This document shows positions 46,710-57,820 of a DNA stretch of 64,000 nt, piece by piece. Position 1 is the stretch's first letter. Each line of letters begins with the position of its first letter. Origin of the DNA: Schizochytrium sp. CCTCC M209059 (taxonomy: Eukaryota; Sar; Bigyra; Thraustochytrida; Thraustochytriidae); assembly GCA_000818945.1 (NCBI GenBank), contig KN805370.1, forward strand, positions 563,578 through 627,577, given 5' to 3'. The position numbers and the translations under genes are program-made. Under the pieces are notes generated by a model. It did no database searches. It was not told where the DNA came from and saw only the letters and a list, made by a program, of their open reading frames with translations.

Positions 46710-48876
46710 TCATGCGTCGCTCGAACAAACAAGCCTCTTCTCTTCTTTCAGATTGTTGGCGCGAGAACGACTCGAAGACTCGAGACTCTGAGCGAGGCTT
46801 ACTGCGTGCCTTGCAACGTCCGCAGCACGCCCAGTGCGCTGTCTCTTTTGCGACAACGTCGGGCAACAAAGCATAGTAGTTTGCGTGCGCTTGCCACCTA
46901 CCTTTGCGAGAAGCGAAGGATTCTCGAAGGCAGCCTCAGCCCAGGACGCGGGTCTGTTAGAATTACTGGCTATCCCCAGGTTCAAATCAAGAGGCTGCCG
47001 ACGGCCCATGCGTGGTTTCGAGGTACGTTCTGGCGCTCGCGACTTGGTAAAGGCCTTCAAAAATGCCAGGTCTGCTTGCGTTTCTGAGGCGGGCTTTTGA
47101 TCGTCCGACTTGCATTTCTTCTTCTCGCACTCATCTTCACACGGAAATAGTGTCAAAAGACCTTGCTCAATGGCGTCATACACAGAAGAAGCCTATGCGT
47201 GATCGTGTTAGCATATTGCAAGCTTGACTCACAACAATTTGTCCTGCACGTACCAATCCAATCTGCTCGGCATCCACGCACATGCGAGGGACACAGGGAG
47301 TTAGCGCCAATGACTTACTTTTCATGCCTAAAAGTCGCGCATGACCGAAATTAAAGCGTCAACCTACCTTGCTCAGTCGCCGATAGCGTGGAATTTGAGC
47401 CACTCGGCATGCTAACTCCAGTTGATCTCGTGTCAGCTGCAGCGATGCAACTCGAATGAAGGCATTCCTCTTACGGATCGAATCGCACTCCGCGTTTGGT
47501 ATCGAGTAGAGCTGAGCGAGTTTCTCCAGAACATTCTGCTCTCGTTTCTTGAGGGCTTCGGCATCCACTGTAGGCACGATTCGTTGTTGCTTTTTCAACT
47601 GCGAGCTGATGAGTGATTGCTCTTGTTTCGCCTGCGAGGATGGCGCCCTCAAGCAAGAGCTGGTGCTCTTTGACAGAGTTGTCGAGGGGGAGATCTGCTT
47701 TGCCACATTTGTTATTAACGCAGACGTCGACTTTGCCGCCGCCGTTATTGTCGTGCATAAGGTAGCATCATTTCCATGCAAAGCATCGCTCCTTTGCAGT
47801 TCGCACTCCTTCCCGGGCGGTCTTGGCTGCAATTCTGGGCTTGTTCCCAGCGGCTGTACGATACAAGACTGTTCTTTGCAACTTTTTGCCTTTGCTGCAA
47901 GCCGCGAGGTCATCTGGTGGTGTGCGCGCTGTGCTTTTCCTTTAGCTGACTTTGACCTTGTACTCAAGTTTGCTGATTGCGAAAGCGCAGGCTCTTCTTG
48001 CATAATGGCGGGCGTCTCCTTTGCTTGCGTAATGGCGGGCGTCTCCTTTGCTTGCGTTATGTGTGTCTCTTTTGAGGCGCATGAGGTGCTTGCGGAGAAT
48101 GGAGATTGTTTTTCCTTCGCCTGACACGAAGTTTTGGTGGCGCATGCTGATCGCAATGCGCTTTCAGAGTGAGATTGAGGTTGCCTTGTTCTGTGTGTTT
48201 GTCGTGCGATGTGCTTTCCGGATCCATGTTTCGCGCCTTCACATTTCGTGTCGCCTGCATCCGGCGAGTCACTTGACCCCTGCTTCAGATCATCCTTGTG
48301 CAGCGGCGTGGACGTAACGCGCGTACAAGAAAGCATTGAGCTGTTTCCCTTTTTTTGCTTCGTTGTCGTGGTGCCGCCGACGTGTCCGTCAACGCGCGAG
48401 CATTTCTCCTGGTGCACGGAAGGGTGCACGGAAGGCAAGGACTGCATAATCTGTTCCAGGCCTGCCCAAAGCTCAGGAGGCAGAAAATGCGTAGGAGGCG
48501 GCGGTGGAATGCAATGCGCATGCTTCGTTGTGGTCGACTTGCAGCGCGAAAAGGACGGTTCTTGTGGTGGCGAAGCGTGCGCGTTTGGCGGCACCTTCGC
48601 GCGGGAGAAATCACAGAGAACAGATTCTGAGGGCGGTAGCTGACAAGCACGGGCACTCGATTGACCTAACGTTTGTTCATGCACTGCTTTGCTTGGCTGT
48701 GAATCCATTTCGAAGCGTGATGCCATGTTTCCATTCTTGTTTTGCGACTGGGATGCATCATTTCTTCGTGTGGCAGGTTCTGGCAGCTGTGCTGGTGGGT
48801 CTTCGTGCGCGTCTCTGGTGTTCGCCTTTGCTACGGAAGAGCTGATTGGCCTCTCGGAACTTTGAGACAGTGACAT
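46710..48876 (-). CDS. Low-complexity protein of unknown function, spliced with a probable 9-nt microexon
   Basis: Exon 1 is 48876–47368 (503 codons, Ser/Thr/Lys/Gln-rich, with KTTTK-type and proline stretches). It ends in a folded-looking helical segment (REQNVLEKLAQLYSIP, then RDQLELACRVAQIPRYRR). The donor AAG|GTAGGT is strong. A 9-nt exon (47262–47254, Ile-Gly-Leu) lies between acceptor GAGCAG and donor GTACGT. Exon 3 starts at 47192 after a TGCTAAC branch and CATAG acceptor (ASSVYDAIEQGLLTLF). All junctions are phase 0. Exon 3 stays open to the stop at 46710, but a donor-like AAG|GTAGGT at 46901 could mark another intron, so the C-terminus is uncertain. I do not recognise a domain. The folded helix across the splice looks like the functional part. 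Confidence 0.6.
47254..47262 (-). other. Probable 9-nt microexon
   Basis: Nine bases encoding Ile-Gly-Leu. On the coding strand they are preceded by a GCTAAC branch-like site and GAGCAG acceptor and followed directly by the strong donor GTACGT. Inclusion and skipping both keep the reading frame. Flanking introns would be 105 nt (47367–47263) and 61 nt (47253–47193). Confidence 0.45.
48003..48056. repeat. 27-bp in-frame tandem duplication
   Basis: Two identical 27-bp units inside exon 1 encode two copies of ITQAKETPA. Perfect identity suggests a recent slippage event. Confidence 0.9.
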
Positions 48877-49000
48877 GGCTTCTGGACACGTGTAGAGGGG
48901 AAATGTACTTTTCGAGAGCTCGCAAATGGTGTTTTACAATCCCACCCCCGATACCGCCGACGGCGCTTAAAAGCTTGGTCGAATGCAGAAGTAACAGAAC

Positions 49001-49044
49001 CAGCACCACCAGTACCACCAGCACCACCAGCACTACCACCAGCA
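49001..49044. repeat. CACCAG-type trinucleotide repeat
   Basis: Imperfect (CAG/CAC/ACC) units in the leader region of the microexon gene. Confidence 0.8.
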
Positions 49045-51250
49045 AGCAACGACGGCGATGTTGGTCGCCTGAGCGACAAGATATCTTTGAAATGTTTCAA
49101 ATGACCTTGACGATTTGAATCCAGGACTTGCACTAGTACAATTACTACTACTTGGGCACGTAGGATTTGTAAGGGAGATTTCAAAAATTAGTCTTGTCAA
49201 TGAAGCTGAAGGCCGGGAGAAGCTCTCTGCGCCGCGCAGTTCTTTGCACGCCATGGACATCGCGACATCGCGACCCGGACGGATTCCAAAAAAAAAATAG
49301 AATGATGCGAGACGAGCACGTAGCAAGTCAGCGAGCGGCGCGTGCGTGCAAAAGGCGGCGTATGCAAAAGACGGCTGCGATCGTGGCGCGTGAGGATTCA
49401 TGCGCTCCGTTGCAGGAAACCCTCCTTTCCTAAAAGTTCAGAGTGGGACTTGTGGAACTTCGGACTCCTTCCCATAAGAAATGGTGATGGCGATGATTCG
49501 CGACCTTTTTCGCGCGGAGGGCCGAGCATGGCGACACGGCAAAGAAGCGTGCTTTGTTCCCTTTGTGTAGAGGAAACTGACGAAACAGAATCGGGCGACT
49601 CCGGCCCGCCTCTGAACGCTTTTCGAAGGTTCCTCTCACAGCAGCATTTTCACGATGGACTGTTTGAGGATGGCAACTCGCAGTCGGAGGCTCGTTTGGC
49701 ACGTGGGCGGATTACCATACCATCTAGATGGTGGGCCAAATGTACCCGTATACCCGTACTAGGGTAGGAAAGCGGACCCGTGGAGGTTTTGTTTGTCCTT
49801 CCGTGGGATCTGGCGCAGGGTCTCTTGTCGCTCTCCATTAACGTCTATGTTTCGGAATCGCCTGGTGTCCTGGATATCATTGATCGGACCGCTCGTCAGT
49901 TGCCCAACGTTCCATTTTCCCCTGGCGGCGGAGGCAGGCATCTCCCGTGCCTCCGTGTTCGCGCAAAAATGATGCGCATGCTACGCTATAATTGTAGACC
50001 GTCTGCGACTGCTCCCATGATTTCGTTTTGAGCGGGATGGACCCGGGAGAGGCTTGTGGCCGCCGCCGGCTGGGCGCGGCACGGTATGGCTCACGCATAG
50101 CATGCGTGCCTTTGCCTAGATGCCCTCTCTCACTGTTCCGTGCATTGCATGCACGTCCAGCCCGGCACCACTGCTGCACTGCATCCGGGCTCGAATCGTC
50201 CTTCTTTCCTCAGCCCTTCGCACAGCACAACACAACACAACACATTACAACACAAGCGAGGAAAGAACAAACGTCACGGCGGTCTGACAACCTATGAAGA
50301 GTGGTGAGGTCGTGAGGTGGCTGCTTGGATGCTGTGCTGCCATGCTGCATTTCCTTCCCGGCTCTGCCCGCCGCCATCGTAGACAGCGCAGCACACGGCG
50401 AGAAAGGTGCCCCTGCGCAACGCGGAGATGTGGTGAGAAAATGACGCATGGCGGTTTCTCTGCCAGCTTCCTTTGCTTGTGGGAGGAAGAAGAAGAGGAA
50501 GAAAAGGAAGAAGAAGTAGAGGAAGAGTTAGGAAGAAGGGAAGGGCGGCCGGGCCTGCTTCGAGGGCGCCGTCGATTCTTGAATACTGGTCACGACTCCG
50601 TCCATGCCTGCCACAGCCAGCTGCAGCCTTTGTCTATGATTAGCCTCGCTCATCGATTTGCCCGAGCAAAGCGCATGGCCATTGCACAGCGAGTTCGACG
50701 CATGACATGCAGATGCATGCATGCTTTTATGCACGTAGCGGGGTTGGGTGAATAAATAAATAGTGGCAGAAACGCGACGCGAATTTCGCGGAATTCGGGC
50801 GAGCCTTTCTTTTTTTCGCTCGCGACGGCCTTTCATCGATCGAGGGCGACTGAGCGACGTCCCGACGATCGAAAGAAGAAGAAGTTCCGTCGACGCGCTC
50901 AAGCTCGATCCGCTTTCGAGTTCGACTTTATCAGGAGCGCCTGGGCCTTGGGTTTTGTGTGCGTGCATCGCGTATATCCTGACGACAGGGTAGGTTGCAT
51001 CAATCTGTACCTTCTACTTTGGAGCCGAGGGCGGCCCAAGCTACCTGACTGAGCCTGAGGAGGAAGAAGGTCGCCAACGTCTCCAGGCGGCCCGGAAGCG
51101 GGCCTTCAACGGCCGGGTTAGCGCGGCGGGCAGGAAGCAGCAGCACGCGGGCCTTCCTGGATTCACTTGTGTTTACTTGTTTTGACTTGGAGCCGTGACC
51201 TCCGGGTCCTCGCGCTGCGGTGCGTTGGCAACGACATCGCGAGGCTGTGG

Positions 51251-51277
51251 CTTTCTTTCTTTCTTTCTTTCTTTCTT
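51251..51277. repeat. (CTTT)n microsatellite
   Basis: About seven CTTT units. Confidence 0.9.
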
Positions 51278-51858
51278 GCGCAAGAGGAAGGAAGGGACCG
51301 CGAGACGCGAAGCAGGCATAGGCTGTTTCGTTGGGCCTGCTAGGCGAGGCGAGGCGAGGCAAGGCATGGAGGCATGGCAGTGGCGGGACCCGGCCATCCT
51401 CGACCGTTACAGCCAAAAACAATGCACAACTAGCTCGGTCTGGACAGTGAGACCCTTCAAGAGTCAAGGCTAGGGTAGTAGCCGGACCTAGACGGGGCCA
51501 ATTTGGTTTCACGTTGGTGCGGAAGTTTCGATCATGCCGTTGTGTCCCGACAGCGAACGCAGGCCACGACGCTCAGGCTCGCGCGCACTGATACGTCCAC
51601 GCCTACGCTGAGGAGGTACGTAGCTCAATTATTTTCCTCTCTGCGCCTCGTAGTTCTGGTAGCGCAGAATGGGCATCGATCGATCGACAATGGCAACTGA
51701 GATATCGCGCCATCTCACGACCACTGCAGATGGCACGCTCTTCTTCGAGTGCTCGTGTATTCATGCATGGCGGTCGGAGCGAACCGTGATTCTCTATTCG
51801 CCACAACCGCGACACGATTGCGACCGTAGTTGGTATTGGGGTAAACGCACGGGTCCAC

Positions 51859-51903
51859 TCGAGTCGAGTCGGGTCGGGTCGGGTCGAGCGAGCGAGCGAG
51901 AGG
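51859..51903. repeat. (GAGTC/GGGTC)n then (GAGC)n repeat
   Basis: Pentanucleotide units change into tetranucleotide GAGC units within 45 bp. Confidence 0.8.
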
Positions 51904-52710
51904 CGAGGTGTATTCATCGAGAAAAAAAAATTGATCCATACATGCCTCAACGGGTCTTTTGGCCGACGACTTGCTCGAACCCGAGCTTGGTGCGACTTAC
52001 AACTGACAGCTGGAACATGGGCGAGACAGAATCGCTTTGGACTCAAAGCTCGACGACTTCTCAGGCTCTCAACGGCCATGCGAGCCTCATCTCTCCCCCT
52101 TTGCGCTTGGCAAGAACGGATGGTTTCATCTGCATTTGGCGCTCGACTCAACTCCCCACTTGCGCTGTGATGTGGAGAAGGTGGTCATTACGCAGTGCGC
52201 AAGGGTATCGCACGGGGTTTGGCGGAGGCAGAGTGGCCCGCGCCGTTTCTTTTCTCGAAATCGACTCCTCCTTGACCGAAGCTAAACATAAGGTATACCC
52301 TAGCCGATCCTAGGCCGGGCGATTTACAGACGGAGATGAAAGATGCACCGGCACCTAGATCGCGTCCTTTGAGGTGGGTGAGTGACTCCAGCACTGCAGC
52401 AGGGCAAACTTGCTCGCTTGTTCGTTCCGACACCACACCAGTGCGACGCCAGGCGCCACTCTCCCGTGCTTCCCTCTACTTTCTCCATAGCTTGGTGCCA
52501 AAACTCGAGCTGTTGCGCGGTCGCAGCTTTTTTGTTTTCGACCAGCTTCTGGTTATCTTATCTTGCGAGCCGCCTTTCGTGTCCCGAGTATTGTGTCTCA
52601 GAAATATTGGGCCGAGTCAGTCTCGCGGAAAAATACTGTCACTCGATTGTTTTCATTTTTCGCGGAGCGAGCCAGCTCTTCGAAAGGTGAAGTGCTGAAA
52701 TCTACGTCGG

Positions 52711-52771
52711 TGCTTTTTTTCTTTGTTTTTAATTAATTAATTTATTTATTTATGAATCCGTGAATCAGTGA
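52711..52771. repeat. AT-rich tract with ATTA/TTTA and GTGAATC units
   Basis: T-run, then AATT and TTTA tandem units and two GTGAATC-like units. It is the most AT-rich stretch of the desert. Confidence 0.6.
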
Positions 52772-53212
52772 ATCTCGCCCTGCCAATCAGACGAGGAAGA
52801 AGAAATCAGTGTATACCATCCTGCGGTCTGCCAGACTCTGGATGGATGGTTGCTTAGATAGTTGCTTGGTTGGCAGTGATTAGGTGCTGCTGCGGCGCTC
52901 GAATCAACCTGGTTCCTCCTCTGACGAAACTTTTTCGATAGATTCGTTGTGAACCAGCAGCTGGGCCAAAGCTTACACTATACCTAGCTAGCTGCCCTTC
53001 TGCACGCAGCTGCAAACTGCAGATGCGTGCCTCGTGTCAAAGCGCGGCGGAGCGCTAGGTGGCGGCAGTCCAGTCGTGGATGCGCCGGTCGACCGAGCTG
53101 ATTTTTGATGGACCTCATCGAGTCTGGGCATGACTACGCTGTGGGTAGGGCCTTCCCCAAAGTCGCTACCGTTACAACGCATCCTACGATCGACATCTCG
53201 ATGCTCCGTGTA

Positions 53213-53380
53213 GTTGGTTGGTTGGTTGGTTGGTTGGCTGGCTGGCCGTCACGGTACAAAGTAGCTGGTACGTCACATCACCCAGGCTCCAGTATTTCCT
53301 CCTGCCTCTCTGCTCTGGCAGAGAAGCAGGCACGGTGGCTCGAGGCAGCGAACTTGCCAGCCAGCCAGCCAACCAGCCAG
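53213..53380. repeat. Inverted simple repeat: (GGTT)n(GGCT)n and its complement
   Basis: GTTG/GCTG units at 53213–53246 and the complementary GCCA/ACCA units at 53356–53380, about 110 bp apart, could pair as a long stem-loop. Confidence 0.75.
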
Positions 53381-54114
53381 TCTGCGAGCCTGCCAGCCTG
53401 TTTGCTTTCTGACTACTTCGACCGTCTACTCGGTTGCTCGCTTCCGCGTGCTCGCCAACCAGAACCTAGGCTAGTTAACTATCAGAAGAGCTCCGGTGTG
53501 GAGCAATAGTCAATGTGAAATTATCAGTCTTGCCATCAGTGACGCTGCTCCGCATCCAGGTCGCACCGTGGCCCGGAGCAACCGTCCAGTGAGTGCATCG
53601 ATGTTTGTGCTGGCTGCTCGGAGGGAGCGATGAAACAATTGAACGCCAGGTATGGCCAGCAGCAAACCCCAAACTCGTCTCGGACCGAGTCACCGCACCT
53701 TGGCCGTTGAGCCTCCTTGCTCGAGCTTTGGTGGCGCAGTTGCAACCCAACAAGTCACCGCCTTTTCTTTGCGGCTGAGTTTCCGTCTCGCCTTCTCTCT
53801 CTACAGGCACGCGAAGGCGGCCGCGAACGGGCGTGTGCCGTGGCAGGAAGGACTCGCCAGGCAAAACCGACTGACCGTCTGCAAGCTCGTTTCCCCCGCC
53901 TGGCGTCTGCGCGTGGTCCTGCTCGCGTTCGTACACCGCTTGTTTGGCTGCCTGTGTCGCCTTACGTCTGCTTTGCGGTTCGTTAGTTTGTTCACACAGA
54001 GGCAGCGATCCCGTTCAAGCTAGAGGTTAGACAGAGGCCGACCGGCCACGCAGGCACGTCACCTCACGCCAACCCGCCCCCTCTCCCTTCCCTCTCCCGC
54101 CGCCGCGCCGCGCA

Positions 54115-54169
54115 AAGCCAAGCCGGGCCAAGCCGGGCCGAGCCAAGCCAAGCCAAGCCAAGCCGAGCG
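54115..54169. repeat. (AGCCA/AGCCGGGCC)n repeat
   Basis: Degenerate units related to the CCAAG tracts at 23016 and 55142. Confidence 0.8.
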
Positions 54170-54416
54170 AGGCCCTGCCGTGTCTCGGAGAGCGCATGAA
54201 AGACCTGCCGGGGCGGTCCAGTGAGTGCGTGAGTGCGTGAGTGCCGCGTCTCCCCCCCCTCGTCCCCTTCTTCCTGCTCGCGCGCTCCGACTCCGCTTCT
54301 TCGTCCCGCGTCCTGCGCCTGCGCGCCTGCCGTCCACCTCGCCGAGGCTGGCTTGCCGTCGCTACCACGGCCGGGCTCGCGTCGCCCTGCTCGTCGCGTG
54401 CCGCGCCGAGGATAAT

Positions 54417-54481
54417 AAAGCAAAGCAAAGCAAAGCAAAGCAAAGCAAAGCAAAGCAAAGCAAAGCAAAGCAAAGCAAAGC
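54417..54481. repeat. (AAAGC)13 pentanucleotide microsatellite
   Basis: 65 bp of perfect AAAGC units. Confidence 0.95.
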
Positions 54482-55141
54482 AGAGGAAAACAGAGGAAGG
54501 GAGAATCCGCGGCGGCTCTTCCTCCGAGGCGGCGCAGGAAGAAGAGAGGCGCGAGTTCTACTCCGGCCGCCGGCGCGATCCTGCCAGAAGCGAAGAAAGC
54601 ACGCGCGGCTGACTGACGCGCACCCCCGAATCCGCCGGCCCGCGCACCGTTCACGCTCGATCTTTGCGACGCGGACTCGAGGCGGCGGCGGCGGGAAACG
54701 GAGCGAAACCGAGAGGCGCGCCGTTGCGCGTGGAAGCCGGGTCGACGCGCCTGGCCTCGTGGCGTCCTGCGCATTCGCCAGCGAGGGGCCGTGCATTCTT
54801 TCTTCGAGGTGGGTAAGCCGGTCTGAGCGACCCGCAGCAGAGCATCAACCCGTTCGAAGGCCCTTGACGCTTTGACGCGTAAGCCCAAAACGCCACACGC
54901 GACGAAACGCTGCGTCGGTCCCGCAAGGTTTTTTGTTTGTTTGTTTTTTGGCGGGCTTCGTCTTGGAGTCTGCGCCTGAGCCTACGCCTTCTTTGCTTGG
55001 ACGCTGGTCTGCCTGGTTGCCTCGACAGCTCTTGATTTGTGGTCCGCGCAAACTAACCCGAGGTCGCAGAAGGAGGACGGAGCTGTTTGTCATTCTGCTC
55101 GACTGATTGACGCAAACACTCGAGGGAAGGTAGACGGACCC

Positions 55142-55181
55142 AAAGCCAAACCAAGCCAAGCCAAGCCAAACCAAGCCAAAC
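55142..55181. repeat. (CCAAG/CCAAA)n repeat
   Basis: Pentanucleotide tract about 190 bp upstream of the polyQ gene start. Confidence 0.85.
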
Positions 55182-55296
55182 AGTCTGTTTTACGCACGAA
55201 CACACAAGCGGTGACGAACCAGAAAGCGCAAAGCGAGGACAGGTGGGCCGACGACCCGCCTACCTTGCACGAGCGGCAGACAGACGGACACGTGTG

Positions 55297-55297
55297 C

Positions 55298-55353
<56 letters not shown>
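55297..55353. repeat. (CAGA)14 microsatellite
   Basis: 57 bp of perfect CAGA units ending 17 bp before the start codon of the polyQ gene, so almost certainly within its 5' UTR. Confidence 0.95.
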
Positions 55354-55370
55354 GCCTTTGTGCTCTCACA

Positions 55371-57449
55371 ATGAATCAGGAGCTCTTTAGTCGGTTGAAG
55401 CAAGTCTTGCAGCAAGGACCCTCACAAGAACTGCAGAACGGACAACAACAACAATATCAACAACAACATCATCAGCAACAACAGCAGCAGCAGCTCGAGC
55501 CGCTCGAACAGAAAGTGGAGAAGTTCGCACCTGCTTCACCTGCGTCAAACACTGGGAGCAAGGAGGAGTCCAAGCCGAAGCCACATGCTGGCCTCATCGA
55601 GCTGTTGAGAAAGGCGTCATCTTCTTCGTCCGCCTCTACTACGAAATCCAAGGTCAAGGCAGAATATAACAACAACACAAGAATCGAAAGTGAGCCTTCA
55701 ACTGCGACGCACTCTCCAAATTTGAGCTCATCAAAAGAAGCTGCATTTTACATTAGCGGTTGCAACAACGGTAGAGCGCAGTATGACGACGTCAAACTTG
55801 AGACATTGGCGCAGCACCAAAGAGGAGAAACGACATTGCGTAATGAAAAGGTGACTTCAGCTGCTCAACCCACCTCGAATTCCACGTCCTCAGACAGTGC
55901 CTTGAAGGCATTTGAGGAATGGATAAAACAGCGCCAAGTTCCTCAGCTGCAAACGAAGCAGTCAATCAAAGAACAAATGCCCTCACTCCGCACGAATTTT
56001 AAAGAGAGCAGGGAGTCCGTTTCAAGTTCGCAATCGCAATCACAAACAAACTCACAACAAAATGCATCGGCGATGGGGCGAACGGTAGTGCTTCCCGATT
56101 CTCTTTACGGAAAGGATACACGCAGTGCAGAAGATCGGGCTCGAAAATTCTCGCAGCTGTCTCAAGAGCCAAGCTTGCAGCAATCACAAGAACAACAACA
56201 AAAACAACAACAAAAACAACAACAACAACAACAGCAACAACAGCAACAGCAGCCGCAAATGCATCCGCAAATGCTGGCCGCGCAGGGCCTGTGGAATTCT
56301 CATCAGCAACAGTCCGCATCGCAGATGCAGGACCGCCAGCCCGGCCAAATGCAGAACTCGCAGCACGTGTTTTTCGCTGCCCCAATGCCTGGGATGATGG
56401 CTTTGAATGGACAGCCAACGCACGTCATGGGAAACTGGTTTCCTAGTGGCATCATGATGCATCCTGGCTTCCTAACGCAGGCCACAAAGTCCAACGCTGG
56501 TATCAACGAAAGTAATGAAAGTCTGGCGCTTGGCATGTACCTGAGTCAAGTGCAACAACAGCCGCAGCAACAGCAACAACAGCAGCAGTCAACGTCCTTG
56601 ATTCAAGCTCAAATGCAGCTCCTGCAAGCAAATGCATGCGTGGCCCAGGGAAAACCCCTCTCTGACATGCCTCGTTTCATTCCTGCCTCTCAGCCGCTGC
56701 TGGAGCTTCTCAGTAGCGAACGAGCCCCGAGCATGCACGTGCGACACAATACGCCGTTGCCTCCCCGATGGCTAAATGTCGAAGTGCTTGTTGCGTTTTC
56801 CGTTGATTACAGCAGATCGACCCCGGGCAACTTTGTCTTCACTTCGGACATCATTGAGAAAGGCTTTCTTTTTCATTTCATGAAGCGCACAAAGTTCCAT
56901 TCCCTGACGCCCAAACAATACCGTGCCGCTGTACGCAAGCTTGTATCGGACTGTCGACCAGGTTACAGCAACGAAGATCGCGAGAGCTTGCCTAAAGAGT
57001 TGCTCGCGCGGCTGCGGGATCATGTCGAGTTCGTCGGACGGTCTCACTGGGGCTTTAAACGTTTCGTTGTGGTTGGTCCTGACTGCGCCAAGTTTCGCGC
57101 TGAGCAGCAACTTGTGGAGCGCAGCGCAGCAAATTTCTCACCTGTGGTGCGCTCCATGCTTGAGTCGAGTCGCAAATCGGATGCACAAACCTTGGGGGGC
57201 AGTTTTTCAAGCGCGCCAAGGGGAAACCAGCAAATGACTTTCTCGGCGGCGCCCTTGGCGCAGGCCGCCGCGCCCGATTTGTTGGGTCAACAAAGAGTGA
57301 GCTCAACCCCATCGATTTCCTTGGATCTCTCCGAAACGAAAAAGCGCAAGGATTTCTCTCGCGACGAGCACACGGAAAACGAGGGAGGAAAGAGGAGGCA
57401 TGCTGCACAAAAAATGAGGAAGATTGAATGCAATGCGTCGCCGCCCTAA
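55371..57449 (+). CDS. Polyglutamine-rich protein with a conserved-looking C-terminal domain
   Basis: 692 residues, intronless, starting at ATG 55371 (MNQELFSRLKQVLQQG). Three Gln-rich tracts lie at about 24–45, 262–300 and 380–412, separated by Ser/Lys-rich disorder. They are encoded by mixed CAA/CAG codons, which argues for selection on the protein and not simple slippage. Residues 460–590 look folded: PPRWLNVEVLVAFSVDYS, FTSDIIEKGFLFHFMK, TPKQYRAAVRKLVSD and HWGFKRFVVVGPDCAKF. The C-terminal tail is basic with a KKRK-type cluster. Gln-rich regions with a basic tail suggest a nuclear or RNA-related protein, as an inference. I do not recognise the folded domain. Confidence 0.8.
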   Translation: MNQELFSRLKQVLQQGPSQELQNGQQQQYQQQHHQQQQQQQLEPLEQKVEKFAPASPASNTGSKEESKPKPHAGLIELLRKASSSSSASTTKSKVKAEYNNNTRIESEPSTATHSPNLSSSKEAAFYISGCNNGRAQYDDVKLETLAQHQRGETTLRNEKVTSAAQPTSNSTSSDSALKAFEEWIKQRQVPQLQTKQSIKEQMPSLRTNFKESRESVSSSQSQSQTNSQQNASAMGRTVVLPDSLYGKDTRSAEDRARKFSQLSQEPSLQQSQEQQQKQQQKQQQQQQQQQQQQPQMHPQMLAAQGLWNSHQQQSASQMQDRQPGQMQNSQHVFFAAPMPGMMALNGQPTHVMGNWFPSGIMMHPGFLTQATKSNAGINESNESLALGMYLSQVQQQPQQQQQQQQSTSLIQAQMQLLQANACVAQGKPLSDMPRFIPASQPLLELLSSERAPSMHVRHNTPLPPRWLNVEVLVAFSVDYSRSTPGNFVFTSDIIEKGFLFHFMKRTKFHSLTPKQYRAAVRKLVSDCRPGYSNEDRESLPKELLARLRDHVEFVGRSHWGFKRFVVVGPDCAKFRAEQQLVERSAANFSPVVRSMLESSRKSDAQTLGGSFSSAPRGNQQMTFSAAPLAQAAAPDLLGQQRVSSTPSISLDLSETKKRKDFSRDEHTENEGGKRRHAAQKMRKIECNASPP

Positions 57450-57820
57450 TGGATGTCGTTTCTCTCCTGGCTCGTTTTGTTTATATGTTATTCTAGGCTT
57501 GTTTGCAGCAGCAAGATTAGATGACGACGGCCCATTCTTCGCTTAGCAGCTGAAACCTCGACTACTAAGCAGATTGCTGCAAATGTATAGCATGACAGAC
57601 AACCTCTACCAGGTCTACTAGGTAGGGAGTTACTTTGCAGATTTCTGCAAATGTATGAAAGTATATAAATTTATGTGTGAAATAGAAAACCAAAAGACTT
57701 GTAGGGAAGTGCGCATGCTATGAAGCATGCTTGCAAGCGAGCTGTATAACAATCATGATACGTGAGTTTTGACTTATGAATCTTGGGATTCTTTCCACGA
57801 TTCGAGTTCATTTTTTAGAG
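57450..57820. other. Convergent intergenic region
   Basis: 3' flanks of the polyQ gene and the metzincin gene; AT-rich. A short direct repeat (GATT[TG]CTGCAAATGTAT) occurs near 57570 and 57638. Confidence 0.5.

Larger units (their letters stand above)
48877..55370. other. Repeat-rich gene desert, 6.5 kb
   Basis: No gene that I can support. Frames longer than 100 codons exist on both strands but are compositionally biased, overlap one another and contain no recognisable domain. The best candidates are 49342–49767 and 49780–50031 on the plus strand, which could be exons. The stretch holds at least nine simple-sequence tracts, an AT-rich tract (52711–52771) and a hairpin-forming inverted repeat (53213–53380). 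It is unlike the rest of the window, where spacing is mostly below 1.5 kb. Confidence 0.55.

Noticed and set aside
46842..46901. Possible third intron in the microexon gene (about 57–60 nt from GTAGGT)
   Set aside because: The donor is good but the acceptor is unclear, and the frame is open with or without removal, so sequence alone cannot decide.
49342..50031. Two adjacent plus-strand frames as exons of one gene
   Set aside because: A GTAGG donor-like site exists near 49765 but there is no recognisable domain or convincing acceptor; left as a possibility in the desert entry.
51955..51985. GGTTCGAG-like T-arm as a second tRNA
   Set aside because: The flanking bases do not form the T stem, acceptor or anticodon arms.
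51669..52313. 214-codon plus-strand frame in the desert
   Set aside because: Biased composition, no domain, spans GAGTC repeats and overlaps similar-sized frames in other phases.
54064..54888. 274-codon minus-strand frame
   Set aside because: Dominated by the (AAAGC)13 and AGCCA repeats read as LCFAL and LGLAW units, with Arg-rich remainder.
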